Positions 39,658 to 51,700 of a stretch of DNA of 64,000 nt are shown here, piece after piece. The stretch is from Strigamia acuminata (Eukaryota; Arthropoda; Chilopoda; Geophilomorpha; Linotaeniidae), in NCBI GenBank assembly GCA_949358305.1, contig OX442315.1:26252427-26316426 (forward strand), written 5' to 3'. A model generated the notes under the pieces. That model was not told the origin of the DNA. It saw only the letters and a program-made list of their open reading frames with translations, and made no database searches. Made by a program: the position numbers and the translations under genes. Positions within the stretch are counted from its first letter, which is position 1, and the number at the start of each line of letters is the position of its first letter.

Positions 39658-39680
39658 GGAATAAATGATGGACTTATTCC
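39658..39680 (+). other. 7-bp stem-loop GGAATAA/TTATTCC
   Basis: Perfect arms around a 9-nt loop, 20 bases after the short ORF's stop. The left arm contains AATAAA, so a polyadenylation signal in the stem is one reading; chance is another. Confidence 0.4.
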
Positions 39681-41980
39681 GTTGCTATAATTATTTATGT
39701 AAATCATTAATTGTTTGATGTTCGTTGTTCGTTCTCTGACTTTGCTGTGCTGACAGAATGTTGACCTTAGACCACCAGCAAAGGTTTTTGATGGACGGGG
39801 AATAATGAACTCAACTGATCAATGTCAAAAAAATGAAAGATTTTGCTTGTCAACCACGAACTTTTCCCCTCATTTCTCTCAGGTGTGTGAGTAAGGGTTA
39901 TGATTACAGATGATTACCATTTATTTTGCAGCAGTAGACATGTGCACCTGCAGCTGTAAGCTACTTCTGCGCGGATTCCAAGACGTGTATCGTGTGGGCG
40001 GAAACATTTTTTTCATCGTTTCGTTTACTTGATTTGATGCACCTGATGAGAGGTATAAATGTCAGCTTTTAGCTACAGGTTGGTGTTACAGCATTATATA
40101 TATATTTTTTAAATTTGTAACTTTTAACCCCAAAAAAATGTAAACAGCAGAGATTTTATTTTGGAAAAACAAATTTTTAATTAATTTTTCCTTTCCCCTA
40201 AAATTTGTACTAAGCTTACAAGAAGAATATCAAAAGGACAACAGTTATACACTGGAGAATATGTTGTTTGGCTTTTTCTTGTTTGTTTGAACAAGTGTTC
40301 ATTAAAAGCCATTTCTTTTTCCTTCTCTCTGGTTTTCTCATTATCATTGGAACGTTGCTTGATGATGTGTACAGGGGGGTTTTATAAAAATGCAAATATT
40401 TGAGGTTTTATTTTTGGACCTATAACATTAAAAGAAGAGGGTGTGGCTGTCGGACTGGCAGGCAAAGAGGAGAGATTCTTGTGTGAAGAAGTCGTCTAAG
40501 CCTTTGCGATCAATGAGGCCGTTAGACGGCGCCCAATGGAGTGAGGCGGCACGATTGGGGCGCCGAGAGTAATTAGCCCGCACGAGCGCATCCTCCCGTT
40601 TGCTGGCCGCGCGCAACTCGCTATAAAACTTATTTACGGCTGCCTTTAATGAATCATTAACACGGCCATGACTGCCAGAACAATGGCCGCTGCTTGGGAT
40701 GGGATGTAGGATGGGAGGAAGATGGGAGGGCGACGGGACTCATCATAATGGCGTCATTCGGGAGACGATCGAGGGAAGTAAGATACACGCAAGCAAATTC
40801 CTTGCTCGTAATTCTTTCTTTTAAACAGGATCAAAATTTTAAATTATTTAGATAAGTTTATGCAATATTAGAAGAAAATAAAACGTTTTTACTGAAAGCG
40901 TAGGAAATAAAAGTTTAAAAATAAAAGAAACTGTGTGTAAGATAGTAGAAAATTCGTTTTTTTTTTTTACTCTTGTATTTCCATTTGCAGTCAAAGTTCA
41001 ATTGACCCTTTAATAGTGTTTTGCATTTGTTGAAACTTGCTGCTGAGCTTTCTGAAGCGGAAGTGTAAGTTGGTAAGGAAAAAATGTGTTGAGAAGAAAA
41101 GAGGTTTAACTGTTCTTATGCAGACTGCTTTAAATTGTCGTAACATCCCTTCGGTGCATGGTCATTGATTATATGGTGAAGCTAAGAGTGTGTTCCTTCT
41201 GCTCCAAGGAATATTAGATCCACTTTGACTGCCCTTTCTCCCGCCCTTTTGATACCAATGTTACAATTGTGGAGAAAATTCCAATCTGTAGTGTAGCCAC
41301 TGGTGTTCAAAAAGTGGTGAAGTGAAAAATCAGTCTTTGAAAATATCGCCTATTGATTTCTTCACTTTTACTCTCAGATGTTTTTAAGATGTTTGTTATC
41401 AATTTAATCTATCAGATAGAAGCCAGTCTGATTATGTCTTAACGACTGAATTAATGTTTAAAAAATATAGACGAGTAATCATAATTTTGTTTGGTTTTAT
41501 ATATCATTTTTTTTTTTAAAGTCATGTTTTCGTTTTACACCACCGGCTGTAAGCTTCTTTTTTTTTTAACTTTTAGTAATTTTTAGCACTGGGACAGTGT
41601 TTCGATTTTTTCTAAAATAAAAATAAAAGTAAAAATTAACAAATAGGTTTACTTTTATTTTTTTTTCAAAAATTTATTTTTAGTCAAATAATTGATATCA
41701 ATTTACAAATTTTCTACGAAATTTTTTATACGAATTTTTCAATACCGTACCGTAATATTTATTTAAATTGTTTCCATACATTTATTCCTAAATGTATGTT
41801 CAATGGTCCTTTCGATGCAAAAAAACCTCTGGCTTGGAGCATTAATGCTGTTTTGCAAACGGAAAAGGAGTGACGGCTTAAAAGCAAGATCGCATCTTGT
41901 GTAAAAGGGGACTAATGGTAGAATTGCTCTTGGACAGTAAGAACTATGACCACACTCAACATGTCCATTTTGCATGGATG
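39681..41980. other. Noncoding stretch left of the LTR element
   Basis: No gene is recognised. It contains a GATGGGA-rich run (40695-40730), a strong acceptor-like pyrimidine tract ending in TTTGCAG (about 40956-40990) with no convincing exon after it, and a very AT-rich block (about 41440-41780). Confidence 0.55.
40695..40730. repeat. Degenerate GATGGGA repeat
   Basis: Four imperfect GATGGGA or GGATGGG units in a purine-rich run. Confidence 0.6.
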
Positions 41981-41985
41981 GTCAG
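41981..41985. repeat. Target-site duplication GTCAG, left copy
   Basis: Five bases abutting the left LTR. The same five bases follow the right LTR at 42609-42613, which fixes the element boundaries. Confidence 0.9.
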
Positions 41986-42119
41986 TGTGAGAATGATTTA
42001 GACATACGGTTAAGTTGAATGTCTGAACTAGACTGATTTATTATCTCAAAGCATAGAACAAATCCAAATTACATAGAACAAGTCATCGAAAAGACCCCCA
42101 GGGGGCGCTATCGCTTACA
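41986..42119 (-). repeat. LTR (3' LTR in element orientation)
   Basis: 134 bp, identical to 42475-42608. On the minus strand it starts TGTAAGCG and ends TCTCACA. It contains an AATAAA polyadenylation signal (plus-strand 42037-42042) and a duplicated CATAGAACAA. A CCCCCAGGGGGCGC sequence (42095-42108) matches the CTCF core well. Confidence 0.92.
42095..42108 (+). promoter_or_regulatory. CTCF-like motif inside the LTR
   Basis: CCCCCAGGGGGCGC, followed by TA, differs from the well-known CTCF core (CCACCAGGGGGCGCTA) at one position. An identical copy lies in the other LTR at 42584-42597. Binding is not shown. The same sequence is also a small CCCCC/GGGGG hairpin. Confidence 0.4.
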
Positions 42120-42122
42120 CGA

Positions 42123-42132
42123 CCCCCCTTTT
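42123..42132 (-). other. Polypurine tract (plus-strand DNA primer)
   Basis: Minus strand AAAAGGGGGG, three bases before the 3' LTR. Position and composition fit the polypurine tract that primes plus-strand synthesis in LTR elements. Confidence 0.8.
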
Positions 42133-42134
42133 GG

Positions 42135-42152
42135 GTTGTCGTCCTCGACAAC
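42135..42152 (-). other. Hairpin beside the polypurine tract
   Basis: GTTGTCG and CGACAAC pair perfectly around a TCCT loop, next to the polypurine tract. It could be structural in the element RNA; its role is unknown. Confidence 0.5.
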
Positions 42153-42169
42153 AATACAAAATTACAAAA

Positions 42170-42394
42170 TTATGGTACACTTCGATTTCTCAAAACGTAT
42201 CGAGCCTCCGATGGCTCCTCGCTGCTCTTTGCCGCTCCCTCATCTCCCGTGACGATCTCCTCTTGGTGCTCGGCGAAAAATCTCTTTAGTTGGGATGCAT
42301 GTGTTTTCCACGTGTAACGCGCGTCGTCTCCTTCGTCTCCGTCCCCAAATTTCTCCGCAACTCGATTTTCGAAAATGTTAAGCCCACGCGCTCT
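42170..42394 (-). pseudogene. Residual 3' end of gypsy-type pol
   Basis: On the minus strand, 74 codons are open and end at TAA (42170-42172). The tail contains THASQLKRFF, then an acidic stretch and RYVLRNR near the end. This resembles the variable C-terminal tail after integrase in gypsy-type pol proteins. An in-frame stop lies directly upstream, and a neighbouring frame also stays open across 42310-42440, so the upstream part has probably shifted frame or is leader sequence. No catalytic domain remains. The assignment rests on motif memory and position, not on an alignment. Confidence 0.5.
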
Positions 42395-42461
42395 TCATCC
42401 AAATCGCCGTCATCAATTTCCAACTGTTTCAACTATTTCACCTTCCCCAAAGTCTTTTTAT

Positions 42462-42474
42462 GTCGACTGCGCCA
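42462..42474 (-). other. Primer binding site (tRNA-Ser-like)
   Basis: Minus strand TGGCGCAGTCGAC starts directly at the inner edge of the 5' LTR. It would pair with a tRNA 3' end reading ...GCGCCA, which has a G discriminator, as in tRNA-Ser. The tRNA identity is inferred. Confidence 0.8.
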
Positions 42475-42608
42475 TGTGAGAATGATTTAGACATACGGTT
42501 AAGTTGAATGTCTGAACTAGACTGATTTATTATCTCAAAGCATAGAACAAATCCAAATTACATAGAACAAGTCATCGAAAAGACCCCCAGGGGGCGCTAT
42601 CGCTTACA
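42475..42608 (-). repeat. LTR (5' LTR in element orientation)
   Basis: 134 bp, identical base for base to the copy at 41986-42119. It carries the second CTCF-like motif (42584-42597). Confidence 0.92.
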
Positions 42609-42613
42609 GTCAG
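42609..42613. repeat. Target-site duplication GTCAG, right copy
   Basis: Matches 41981-41985. A 5-bp duplication is usual for LTR-element integrases. Confidence 0.9.
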
Positions 42614-45600
42614 TAATGAAGGAAAGGGAAAAAAATAAGAAAAGTTTAGCTGACCACTACTTTTTTGACTCTGGAGAGAAAAGATTCGTGAAGTAAAGTA
42701 GCTAGAAACAAAAAAAAGGAATGAAAGTAAATAGTTTATTATAGTTTCTCTCTATCTACTCGTCTTGTGTCGGTTTTCGTTTTTTTTTTATTGCTAGAAT
42801 CAATTTCCAGTGAAGGATTTGTTCTCTCCAAAGAGAGTCAGTGGACCAGGAATTCACATACGGTATACACGCACACCCTCAACCTATATAACTGTTGGAC
42901 GAAGAGAATTTATTTTGCCCTTTGGTTTATGACCCAATCAGATTGCTCTATGGCACTTGTAACGATGGAAGAATGTGAAAATTCCATTGGATTTAAAAGA
43001 CCTAGTTTAAGGGTTAGCTTAGGGGTAGATGCTCTAGGTGAAATGAAAACATTGACTTTAAACTGCTGTTCTACCAAGCGGAAAGAGAGAAAACTACAAT
43101 TTCAAACATGTATCCATTTTAATTTGAACGCATCTGGTTTATAGAGTGAAAAGGAAAAGGAAAATTGAGGGGAAAACGGATGAGCTGGGAGCAGCAAGAA
43201 TTGGTTTTTCCTTTGCCATCATCATTTAGCATTTCGTAAGGCGCTGTGTTTACGGGGTTGGACTTGAAAGTTCCATCACTGTACCATTTCTTCCTTCACT
43301 CTTCTCCAGCCTCGTTTGGTCTGTGATTAATTAAGGTGCTCCTGTTTGATAAATTTGCCTTTCAACTCGCTTTTCTCATATCGCCATCCTTTTCCTTCTT
43401 TGCTGTATTTTTCTGTAAGAAATCATAACATTTGCTTCATGTCACGAAAACGGCCGGCAACGTTCTGTGAGGTCAGTTCCATGACCGCTGCCACTTTCAG
43501 CTGCTGGCTGTTGGTTAGAAATGTAATATTGACGACGGTGTGATGGAAAGTAAAGTTCTTCGCTAAATTTAATAGACTTACTCGTAACAAAATTGTTCTT
43601 GTCTTGTGGATTTTTTTATTTCATTTTTTTTTAATGATTGATTTTTTATTGTGTCTGTCTGGTGACCAATCATTTTATCAGTGTGCGTATGTGTATGGCA
43701 TGGTGAACATTTCTCTCACCCTTCCTTCACAAATTGACCCCACAGCGAGATGGGTCTGCTCTGTTGGGAATGTGTTAGTTCTTTTCCAAAAGTGTTTTCA
43801 CGTGTGCGCTTCATTTTCCACCCCATAGTATATGGAGACTGATGGTTGCAAGTGTCTTGTGATTCGAGAGCCTCAATTACAGCGACTGATGAGTCGAACG
43901 AATAGTGGTGTTGGCCAGTTGTGTGGAATGTTGCTACTTCTCTTTCTTTTGTCGAAGATGAATGGTGCATCTGCTCTCGACCAACTGAAATATTGGGGGC
44001 AGACGGAGCAATGGCCTAGTGGGACTTGGTTGAACTACTCTTAGATCTTTCTATACTGAGACACTTGAAGAAACAAATAAAACCACTCTGGCCAATCTTT
44101 TTCTTCCACTTTTTTTCTTCAATTCGTTTTTTTTTCTTGTGGTTCAATTAGTATAAAAATAAAAAGTTGTCAAAACATTTTATTTAATTACGGTGTAAAA
44201 AATAAGCATCTAAATAAAATACAAGGCTTAAAAATAACCATTCTATAGTTTTTCTACCATTTTATTTATTAATTGAGTGAATTAGAAAATCTCACTTTAT
44301 AAATATCGTCTATTTAACAGTTAACAGAAACTCGGGTGGCCGCTTTGTTTGGTAAATGGTCAGAGCATTCATGAACTTCTTTTGCCGTTCCAATAATGCC
44401 CACTCTCTTGGGCGATATTTATCTTTGGCGCCATCTCTTGACGACCACTTGTTTAGGTGGATGAGACGATTTTTTTCTCACTAGTCGTCTTTTTTGTTGC
44501 TGTTGCTAGATTTGCCCATCGATTCAATTGATTCTTTTCTGTTAATGTGGACTCACGTTATGAGTTTATTAAAACTTTATAATCTCGTGATAGTTTTTTA
44601 TAACACTTAATAGTTAGGAAGGTAAAAAAGCACCTCCTTTGTGCTTTTCGGCACAGCTTTGTGGTTCGACAGGGAAAAACCATCCGTTTCTTTTTATCAG
44701 GTGCACATTTGATGACGTTTGTATGATTTTTTCTCCTGGTTTTACAGTTTTGTCCCGTTTTGCCTTCGCTGCTGCATCTTGAGGGTTGAAGCAATATTCG
44801 GAGGCGGAAAACGGGGAAGGGGATTAACCCAATAATCAGCCTCTTTCCATGCGTTGGTGAAACGACGCCCTTCTCCAGTTTCCATCAAAGCGATGCTCGC
44901 ATTGTGTAGAATATCCATTCTCTCCATTTATGTCTGTGCCTTTCGTTTGTGTTAGTCGAAAATGACATTTGATTAAAGCTCTATTTTCATTTTTTTTTGG
45001 TAAAAAGCCATTTACAACACAATGTCAGTCATGTTACATTTTATTTTCATTGACCTCCTACTTCAATTTGTTGTTTTTAGTGGATAATAAAATTTAATCA
45101 CGATAATTTGAAAGTTTATATTAAAAAAAAGGGGGGTGAGGAGTAATCGCTAATAAAATAGCAATTTTTCCATCAACGAAGGACTTAACTTTTTTTAATG
45201 TGTTTTTTTCCTTTTTCTTCTTTTTTTTAAGATAATAACCGCAGGGACTTTTATAATTAGCCCTTCAGTTTTGGCGGGAAGGCTTTTGTCTGCATAGTCT
45301 CCAAATCCTTTATTAAGATGACATTGTGATCTTGGAGGCTTAAAAATATCCTGCTGTGTGGGAGGGCGGAAAGAGTGATGAGATGTTAAGGTACTAGAAT
45401 AAAATTGAGGCATAAATTAAAAAAAGTAATGACTTTGTTAATTTTTCAATAAGTTGAATATGCTTTAATCTAATCCACTAAACTTTTCTATAACTTATGA
45501 ATTATATAGTTTGTGAATGTTAACTCACTACATTTATTGGTCTGACTTTTTTGTATTTTTCTTGTTGTCGTTGTTCAAGTAAATCTTGAAAATTCTCAAT

Positions 45601-47163
45601 AACACAAAGTATGTATTTGTAAAATATATTAGTGAAGAAACGAGAAAAGTAAGAGAAGTTGGAGAAGAAGGAAGGGGTGTTTATTATTCATGAGGATGGC
45701 GGCAAAGAGAAGGGCGGTAAAGCATTAATATGGAATTCTTGCCATTATGCAAACATACACATGCACATTAAACGCCATGTGCCAGGTTGGGCTCTGTGTA
45801 AGTTATACAGCAATGTATATTGTATAGTTGTGAATGTTTTCCTCATCCCATACACTTGTCTTGTTTGTTGGTAAGCAATTCACTATTTCAGAGACATGGG
45901 TGGGGACGCGAGTTTTGCGCGTCTTGTCATTTGACGTTCTATGCTGACTCGTAATTAGAGAATTATGAACGAGAAAAGAATCACGAGACAATATTTTTAC
46001 TCGTTTGGAAAAGGGAAAAGGTTTACGGTATTTTAAAACAACTTTTTTTCCTAATGACATTATTGTATTCTTTAAAATTCATCACATTCACGGGACATAT
46101 TTTAATTGTATTATTCAAAATGAATGATTATTCGATTTAGCTTAATTTTTTTTCTTTCTTTCTTTCTTTCTTTCTTTCTCCGAACTTAAATTTTCATTCA
46201 TTAAAGTGTATAGTACAACATTTGAATTTTTTAAACTTGAGATTCGTGATAGAATAAGACGAAAGGGGTGCTTGGAGGAAGGAAAGCGTTTCTGTTGGTG
46301 AATTTGGATAATAGCACATTAGCAGTCTTTTTCTTGAAGAGACATTGAATGGAGAGTAAGAAAAGCTAAAGACGGAGCCAAGTTGAATGAATGCATCTTA
46401 AGCTGTGCAATTTCCATCTGTTGGAAAGCCTTAATTTGCACTCACTTTCCAAATAAGATCACCCTTTGGCTACTAGAGAAAATTCTTCAGGCTCGTATTC
46501 ATATTCGAAGCAATGAGACGCAAGCGCTTTTGAGTAATTGGTGTAAAAAAAACTTCTCAGCTGAAAATGGAATATTTAATTAGAAACTTGGTTTAAATGA
46601 GTACATCATTGATTTATTTTTTTCTTGTCGAAAAGTGCTTTCAAATTTTTCTTCGTGGAAATAAATACAAGTTTAAAAACATTAGACGCCGATTTCCTCT
46701 TGCTGCACTGCGTTTTATATTACTTCTGTTATTCGTGTTGATCTGGGCAGGAGTTAACTTGCTTCATCGACTGCCGAATAAATGCAAGATTTGTATAAAA
46801 AACCCGTTTTAAGAATGTTCGATTTAATTGCTTAAAAAATAAATGTTTGCTTTTTGGACAACAGCTGCTCAATTTTCTGAATAAACCGTCAAATTAACTG
46901 GCGAATTTCGAATGCATATCGAATGTGATACGAAAGCAAATGGAGGCGGTGTTTGTACAATACACCCATTGAATGTTCGTCCAACGTGTAATAAAAGAAA
47001 TACTCTAAAACAAACCGAGTCATAGGTTTTTTGACATTTTAAATTTCAAATTTTGCAACCGATATAGTTATTTTATGCATTTTGCTTTCGCTTTCATCAT
47101 AAAACAACAAACCAACTTTGCTAATTCGATTTGAAAGTGTATGGAACACTTTACGACATCGTA
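42614..47163. other. Noncoding stretch right of the LTR element
   Basis: No gene is recognised. A 125-codon frame (42767-43144) has no family resemblance. GCGCCATC lies at 44428-44435. A TTTTACAG acceptor-like site ends at 44747, but the frames after it close early. GATGGCGG lies at 45695-45702 and (TTTC)7 at 46151-46180. Confidence 0.55.
46151..46180. repeat. (TTTC)7 microsatellite
   Basis: Seven uninterrupted units apart from the final base. Confidence 0.9.
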
Positions 47164-47303
47164 ATAAATGTTTTCCAAATTGTGATTTATTACCATACTA
47201 ATCTCGGACATCAATAAATGCCAAACAATAAATCAATACGCTATCAATAAATATTACCTCACGTTTATTCGTGAGTTTCATGTCTGATATTAATAAATCA
47301 TAA
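47164..47303. promoter_or_regulatory. Cluster of AATAAAT motifs around a palindrome
   Basis: Within 140 bases there are seven AATAAAT- or ATTTATT-like elements, three of them as ATCAATAAAT or TATCAATAAAT. In their midst is a perfect hairpin, CTCACG-TTTATT-CGTGAG (47258-47275), whose loop repeats the motif. TTTAT-core sites are typical of posterior Hox and Cdx-type homeodomains, and AATAAA is also the polyadenylation hexamer. The clustering is visible; a homeodomain-bound element is inference. Confidence 0.35.
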
Positions 47304-48760
47304 AATGAAAGCTGCGAGTTTATCTGATTTACATTGCTCGGGCTATAACTATTAGCTTTTGGAATTGCACGTGTTCGTAAACCACATCGTACAATGAAGG
47401 TTAAGGAAAAGACACATCATTGTTATTCCAGTAATCTGTTACATCATAAATCTTGAGAACAGCAAACTTCCCCGTTTTAATATTTTTGTGACCATCAGAA
47501 AAAAAGTGAGTGCTCATATCAGAGCAAGTCAGCAGATAGTTTATTGCTCATTTTTTTCCTAAGAGTTGTTCCTATCAAATTTTTATTTTGTCAAGAAGTT
47601 GTCAGTGGACAGTTATTGACAGTTGTCCGTGAATTATTGTTTTATAGACGTAGGAGAATGGGGAAATTTTTCAGACTTTTGTGGATGTGTAATGATTATT
47701 ATAGAAAATCCTTCTTCTCTACTAGCGTGTTTGAAAGGAGAATTTAAGTGACTTCTAATTGCATTGCACGTAGTACGGTGTGCGAGTCATAAATTGGCGA
47801 ATTAATTCCGCTTGGAAAATAAAACACGCATCACTTGCTCCCAGGATTTTCCGCCCATATAATAATCGTGTTGTAGGCAAAAAAAATTTATTTTTCAATC
47901 TTTTCCTGCATTTTCAACAAAGTTCGTAAGAACGTTTTTGAACTGTACGTCGTAATGCTTTTTTTTTTCAAAGTTTTTTAATGGGCCGAAATCTTGAAAA
48001 TATAGATGTACATAAGAGATATGAAATTGGCCAATAGCGATCGTTATCGAATTAGTAAATTGCTATCTAATTTTGTTGTCAAGCATTTAGTAATTCTATA
48101 GTTTTCTTACTTGAGGTACTAGTATGAGTGAAATGTAACTTTTCTGTGTAGCTCGCAGTTGTGGCACATCTATTTGGTGACATTCAACATGTGTTTAAAT
48201 CAGTTTGCTGCTTGGTGCCTGAAGTTACGTCTTTTATAATTTGTTATTTTTTAACTTAACTTTATTTTGAGAAATATGTTTTATAGCTGCAGCAAGTATT
48301 ATTTGCAATTAAACTTTGATGAATAAAAAAGAGCACTTAATTTTATGGTATTTGCGTACTTTACCTTTTAAACGAAGGGTTCTGACGTGTACATCAGAGA
48401 GTAAAAGTAAATTTACAATATTATAAATTTAATTTTGACTTGTTCGTTGAGCTGTAAATTACTCAAATTTGACTTCTAACAGTCAGGCATTAAACTTATA
48501 TTTTTTATACTATTTAAGATTTGGTTTTCTAAGGTGAACGACGTCTGAAAGCAAAATAAAATATCTTGAAAACTGTGATTAAACATTTCAATGGCATTTT
48601 AAGTGCGAAGAATGGTTTTCTTTGTTGTAATAAAAGGTCATAATTTTTTATTTTATGATCAACTTTGACTGACCCTTTTATCGCTGGAATTTTTGTATGA
48701 GTTAATGGTTGGCATTCCTTTGGATTTTCTAACGATGGGGAAAAAATTGTAGTAAATATT

Positions 48761-48782
48761 AAAAAAAAAAAGAAAAAAAAAA
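48761..48782. repeat. A-rich tract
   Basis: A11-G-A10. One of the few long A runs on the + strand. Confidence 0.85.
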
Positions 48783-51700
48783 CATTATAAAGAGGATATA
48801 CCGTTTTCTTTAATGAATGACTGCCACTTTCTTCTTCTTCTTTCTCTTTTCCTTCTCTTGCTCTCCGCCTAACAACTTAGAGCGAAAGTGTAGTTTTCCA
48901 AAACAGGATGAGTCGGTGATTTATATCGTCCATAAAACAGGGGTAAACTGGCTGTAGGTTTTTGAGAGTTGATTGCCCGCTAGGATAAGGGAATGTAAAG
49001 AGAAAACAGAATATGAAATGGAAAAAAGGCAGGTATTCAAAGTTAAAAACCTGTGGTATATAAAAGGCAGCTCCACGTTGTGGCGTGGAAGGAAAAATCA
49101 ACCGAGCATGAATATAATATTGTGTAAGCTGTTTTCCGAGCTTGGAGAAAGAATTCCAGATGAATGTGACTGATAACGGTGCAAATGGAAGGCTAAAGTT
49201 GGTCAGATGCAGAGTAGAAATGATTTACGAAGTGGTCATGGATGTCCGAATCTAGCTCTGAGGATAAAATGGCAGATTCCTTCCACAAATGTAGATGAGA
49301 GAAGTTTTCCTAGCAATTTGCACTCGAGGAATGTAAGTTCTTCCTTCGCGATTACGTGTACTTTGCCTCGCGTAACTAACAAAAGAAAAAAAAAGGCGGA
49401 ATCGAGTTACGGCGAGTGAAGAACGTCCTTCATTCCTGACACTTGTGAAGATAATTTTTGAGCCTTAGAAGAGCAAGCGGCAAAGGATGTTAGGGTTAGG
49501 CTGGTAAGGGAGGTCTGGTTTGTAGTTTTTGAAATTCTTTCGTCTTTTCACTACCACCACCATCATCATCATGACTTGCTTTGCTATTGCCTAATGGCAT
49601 TTAAAATGCAAAGCCCCTTTAACTGTATACATAATGAATGCGCTTAAAATAAAAGAGAGAAAATGGCCTTTTTCCAGAACAAAAAAAAGTGTTCGTGTTT
49701 CAAAAGTAGGCTTTGATTTTTGCATTCTTTATTTATTCACTCACAAGTCAGGCGATTGACATGTCGTCGTGTTGCGCATGGCATTGGCCTATTTCTGTAG
49801 AGTCAAGGTGACAGATCCAGGAAATCACCTCTTTGTCCTTTGGAATAATGAATAACACGTTGAATTTATTTATTGTGGTTTTTATCTTCAACAATATGAA
49901 TTGAGTTGAACGTGTTACGTGCCCGGTGCATGTTAGGCATATTTTTTTTCCCTTCCATATCGAGATTAATTTATTACCTTATTTTTGAAGGGCTTTCATT
50001 TCCTCAAATATCAGGCTGCTTTTTGATTGGCTCTGACACAGCCGTGCTTTGAAAATATATTTCATTTTTAATTAACAATTCATCACACAAAGTCGACTCT
50101 GCTTCTGACAGCATGCTGCCTTTGACAACTTTACGAGACGTATAACCCAATTTCCTGCACTTCACGATCTGTAAATTTAAACCACCTATAGTCTACTGAT
50201 ATCGCTGCAACATTTAGTGCTACAAGAACTCGAGACTTGCGTAATTATTTCCCTGATACACTACAATACAAGTCATTCGCCACAATTCTTCGTCGTCCGA
50301 AAAAAATATTTGCGAGGTAAGGAAAAAAAGTTTTAATTGTCTGAAGTTGCAATGAAAACGTGTTGCTGTCCGGTCCACGACTTGTTTTATGGTCGGAATA
50401 AAGAGCTCCCATTGGAATTTGTCATTGTACACGTTGCTAATTTCCTTGAGGCCGTTTTCGTGATGTATATGTGGGTCCGTTTTCACGCCTGGTAAAGTAA
50501 ATGGCCAATGTGTTATTAGTTTTATAGATGGGTGGAGACGAGGGCTATTAACTGAGAGCACAGCACGAGTATTATACATCTTTCTCAGTTGTTGATTATC
50601 ATTTGGAGAAAAAAATTAATCATCTTGGCTGAAAATCGTGCTGGCGGGTATAACGCCATCTAGCGGTAATGTAAATAAGTAGAGATAATTGGTATAAACC
50701 TATCTAAAATAATTTTTTGAATTCGTTTATTGATTTATTTGTGTGTGTTAAGGGTTCGTGAACTGTGATATTAATTGTTGTTTGTTACGAATTGGTGTGT
50801 AACAAAGCCGGAAATGATGTCGAAACAAAATTTGGCAATTTTATTGCACAGTTATTTATTGTTATTTATTATATATACCTAGTTAAAAAAGATTCTAGAA
50901 TAAAAGTGTAGGGTTTTGGAATGCCTGCTAAATAAAGATCATTCAGATGCTAGCGAAGTGTCAGGCAACTGCTAAGTACGTCTTTCCCATTTCCCCTGAG
51001 CGACCTCGATATAACGAAGAAGTTGCTCAGTATGTTTAAGATGTTATAATAAAAAGGTTTTCTCTTTCCGTCTATTGATGGTTATTTGGCCTCTTGTGTG
51101 AGGTCCTTTTTGTTTGGTTTCCAGCCCATTGAATGTCCTTAATTGCTCTTGCAAGTCCGGTGAGTCCAGATTGGAAAGAATCTTAACTGTTTTACCAAAA
51201 TAGAGGCTTAGTTTATGTAATAAAGATTGGGTTATATATTGAAAGCAATTTATTCGAATGATAAAGGAAAGTTTACGGGGTTTGAAAAAAAAAGTAAAAC
51301 AAATGTCAACGTTTTATCTTCAGCCAATTTTCTCAATTCTGATGACCTAGGATCTGACTAATGGCCATTACTTAAGATCCTGGTTGTAAATTTTGTTGAA
51401 AGAAAAGAAGAGAGTTTTAAAACTATGGTTTAGACTTTTTTTTCTATTACAAATAACGTCCAATACTAATAAACATTAGAGAACAGGTTGTGCATTTAAG
51501 TGAGTTACAGAGCTATAAACTTGTTAGACAATGGGAAAAGGGTGAAAGTTTCAAAACAAATTAAGTTACAGATGAGATGAACTATTTTTTTTATGAAAAT
51601 TAAAAGAATGAGTATTTATGAATGCCAAGTAAATCAGTGAGTTACATTAGCTATCAATGCCCCGGGTTTTTATTTATATTTTTTTCCACGGTACGTGGAT

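Larger units (their letters stand above)
41986..42608 (-). mobile_element. Non-autonomous LTR retrotransposon (TRIM-like, gypsy-type)
   Basis: A complete 623-bp element: two identical 134-bp LTRs with TG...CA ends, a 355-bp internal region and a GTCAG target duplication. Orientation is minus. Read that way, TGGCGCAGTCGAC abuts the 5' LTR as a tRNA primer binding site, and AAAAGGGGGG lies just before the 3' LTR as the polypurine tract. The interior has no gag, protease or reverse transcriptase. It keeps only about 74 open codons that resemble the extreme C-terminus of a gypsy-type pol. It therefore depends on enzymes from an autonomous relative. Identical LTRs indicate a recent insertion. It may be a new TRIM family or a single internal deletion of a full-length element; copy number would tell. 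Confidence 0.92.

Noticed and set aside
40956-40990. Long T-tract ending TTTGCAG
   Set aside because: Good acceptor pattern but no coding-like sequence after it. T-rich DNA makes such matches frequent.
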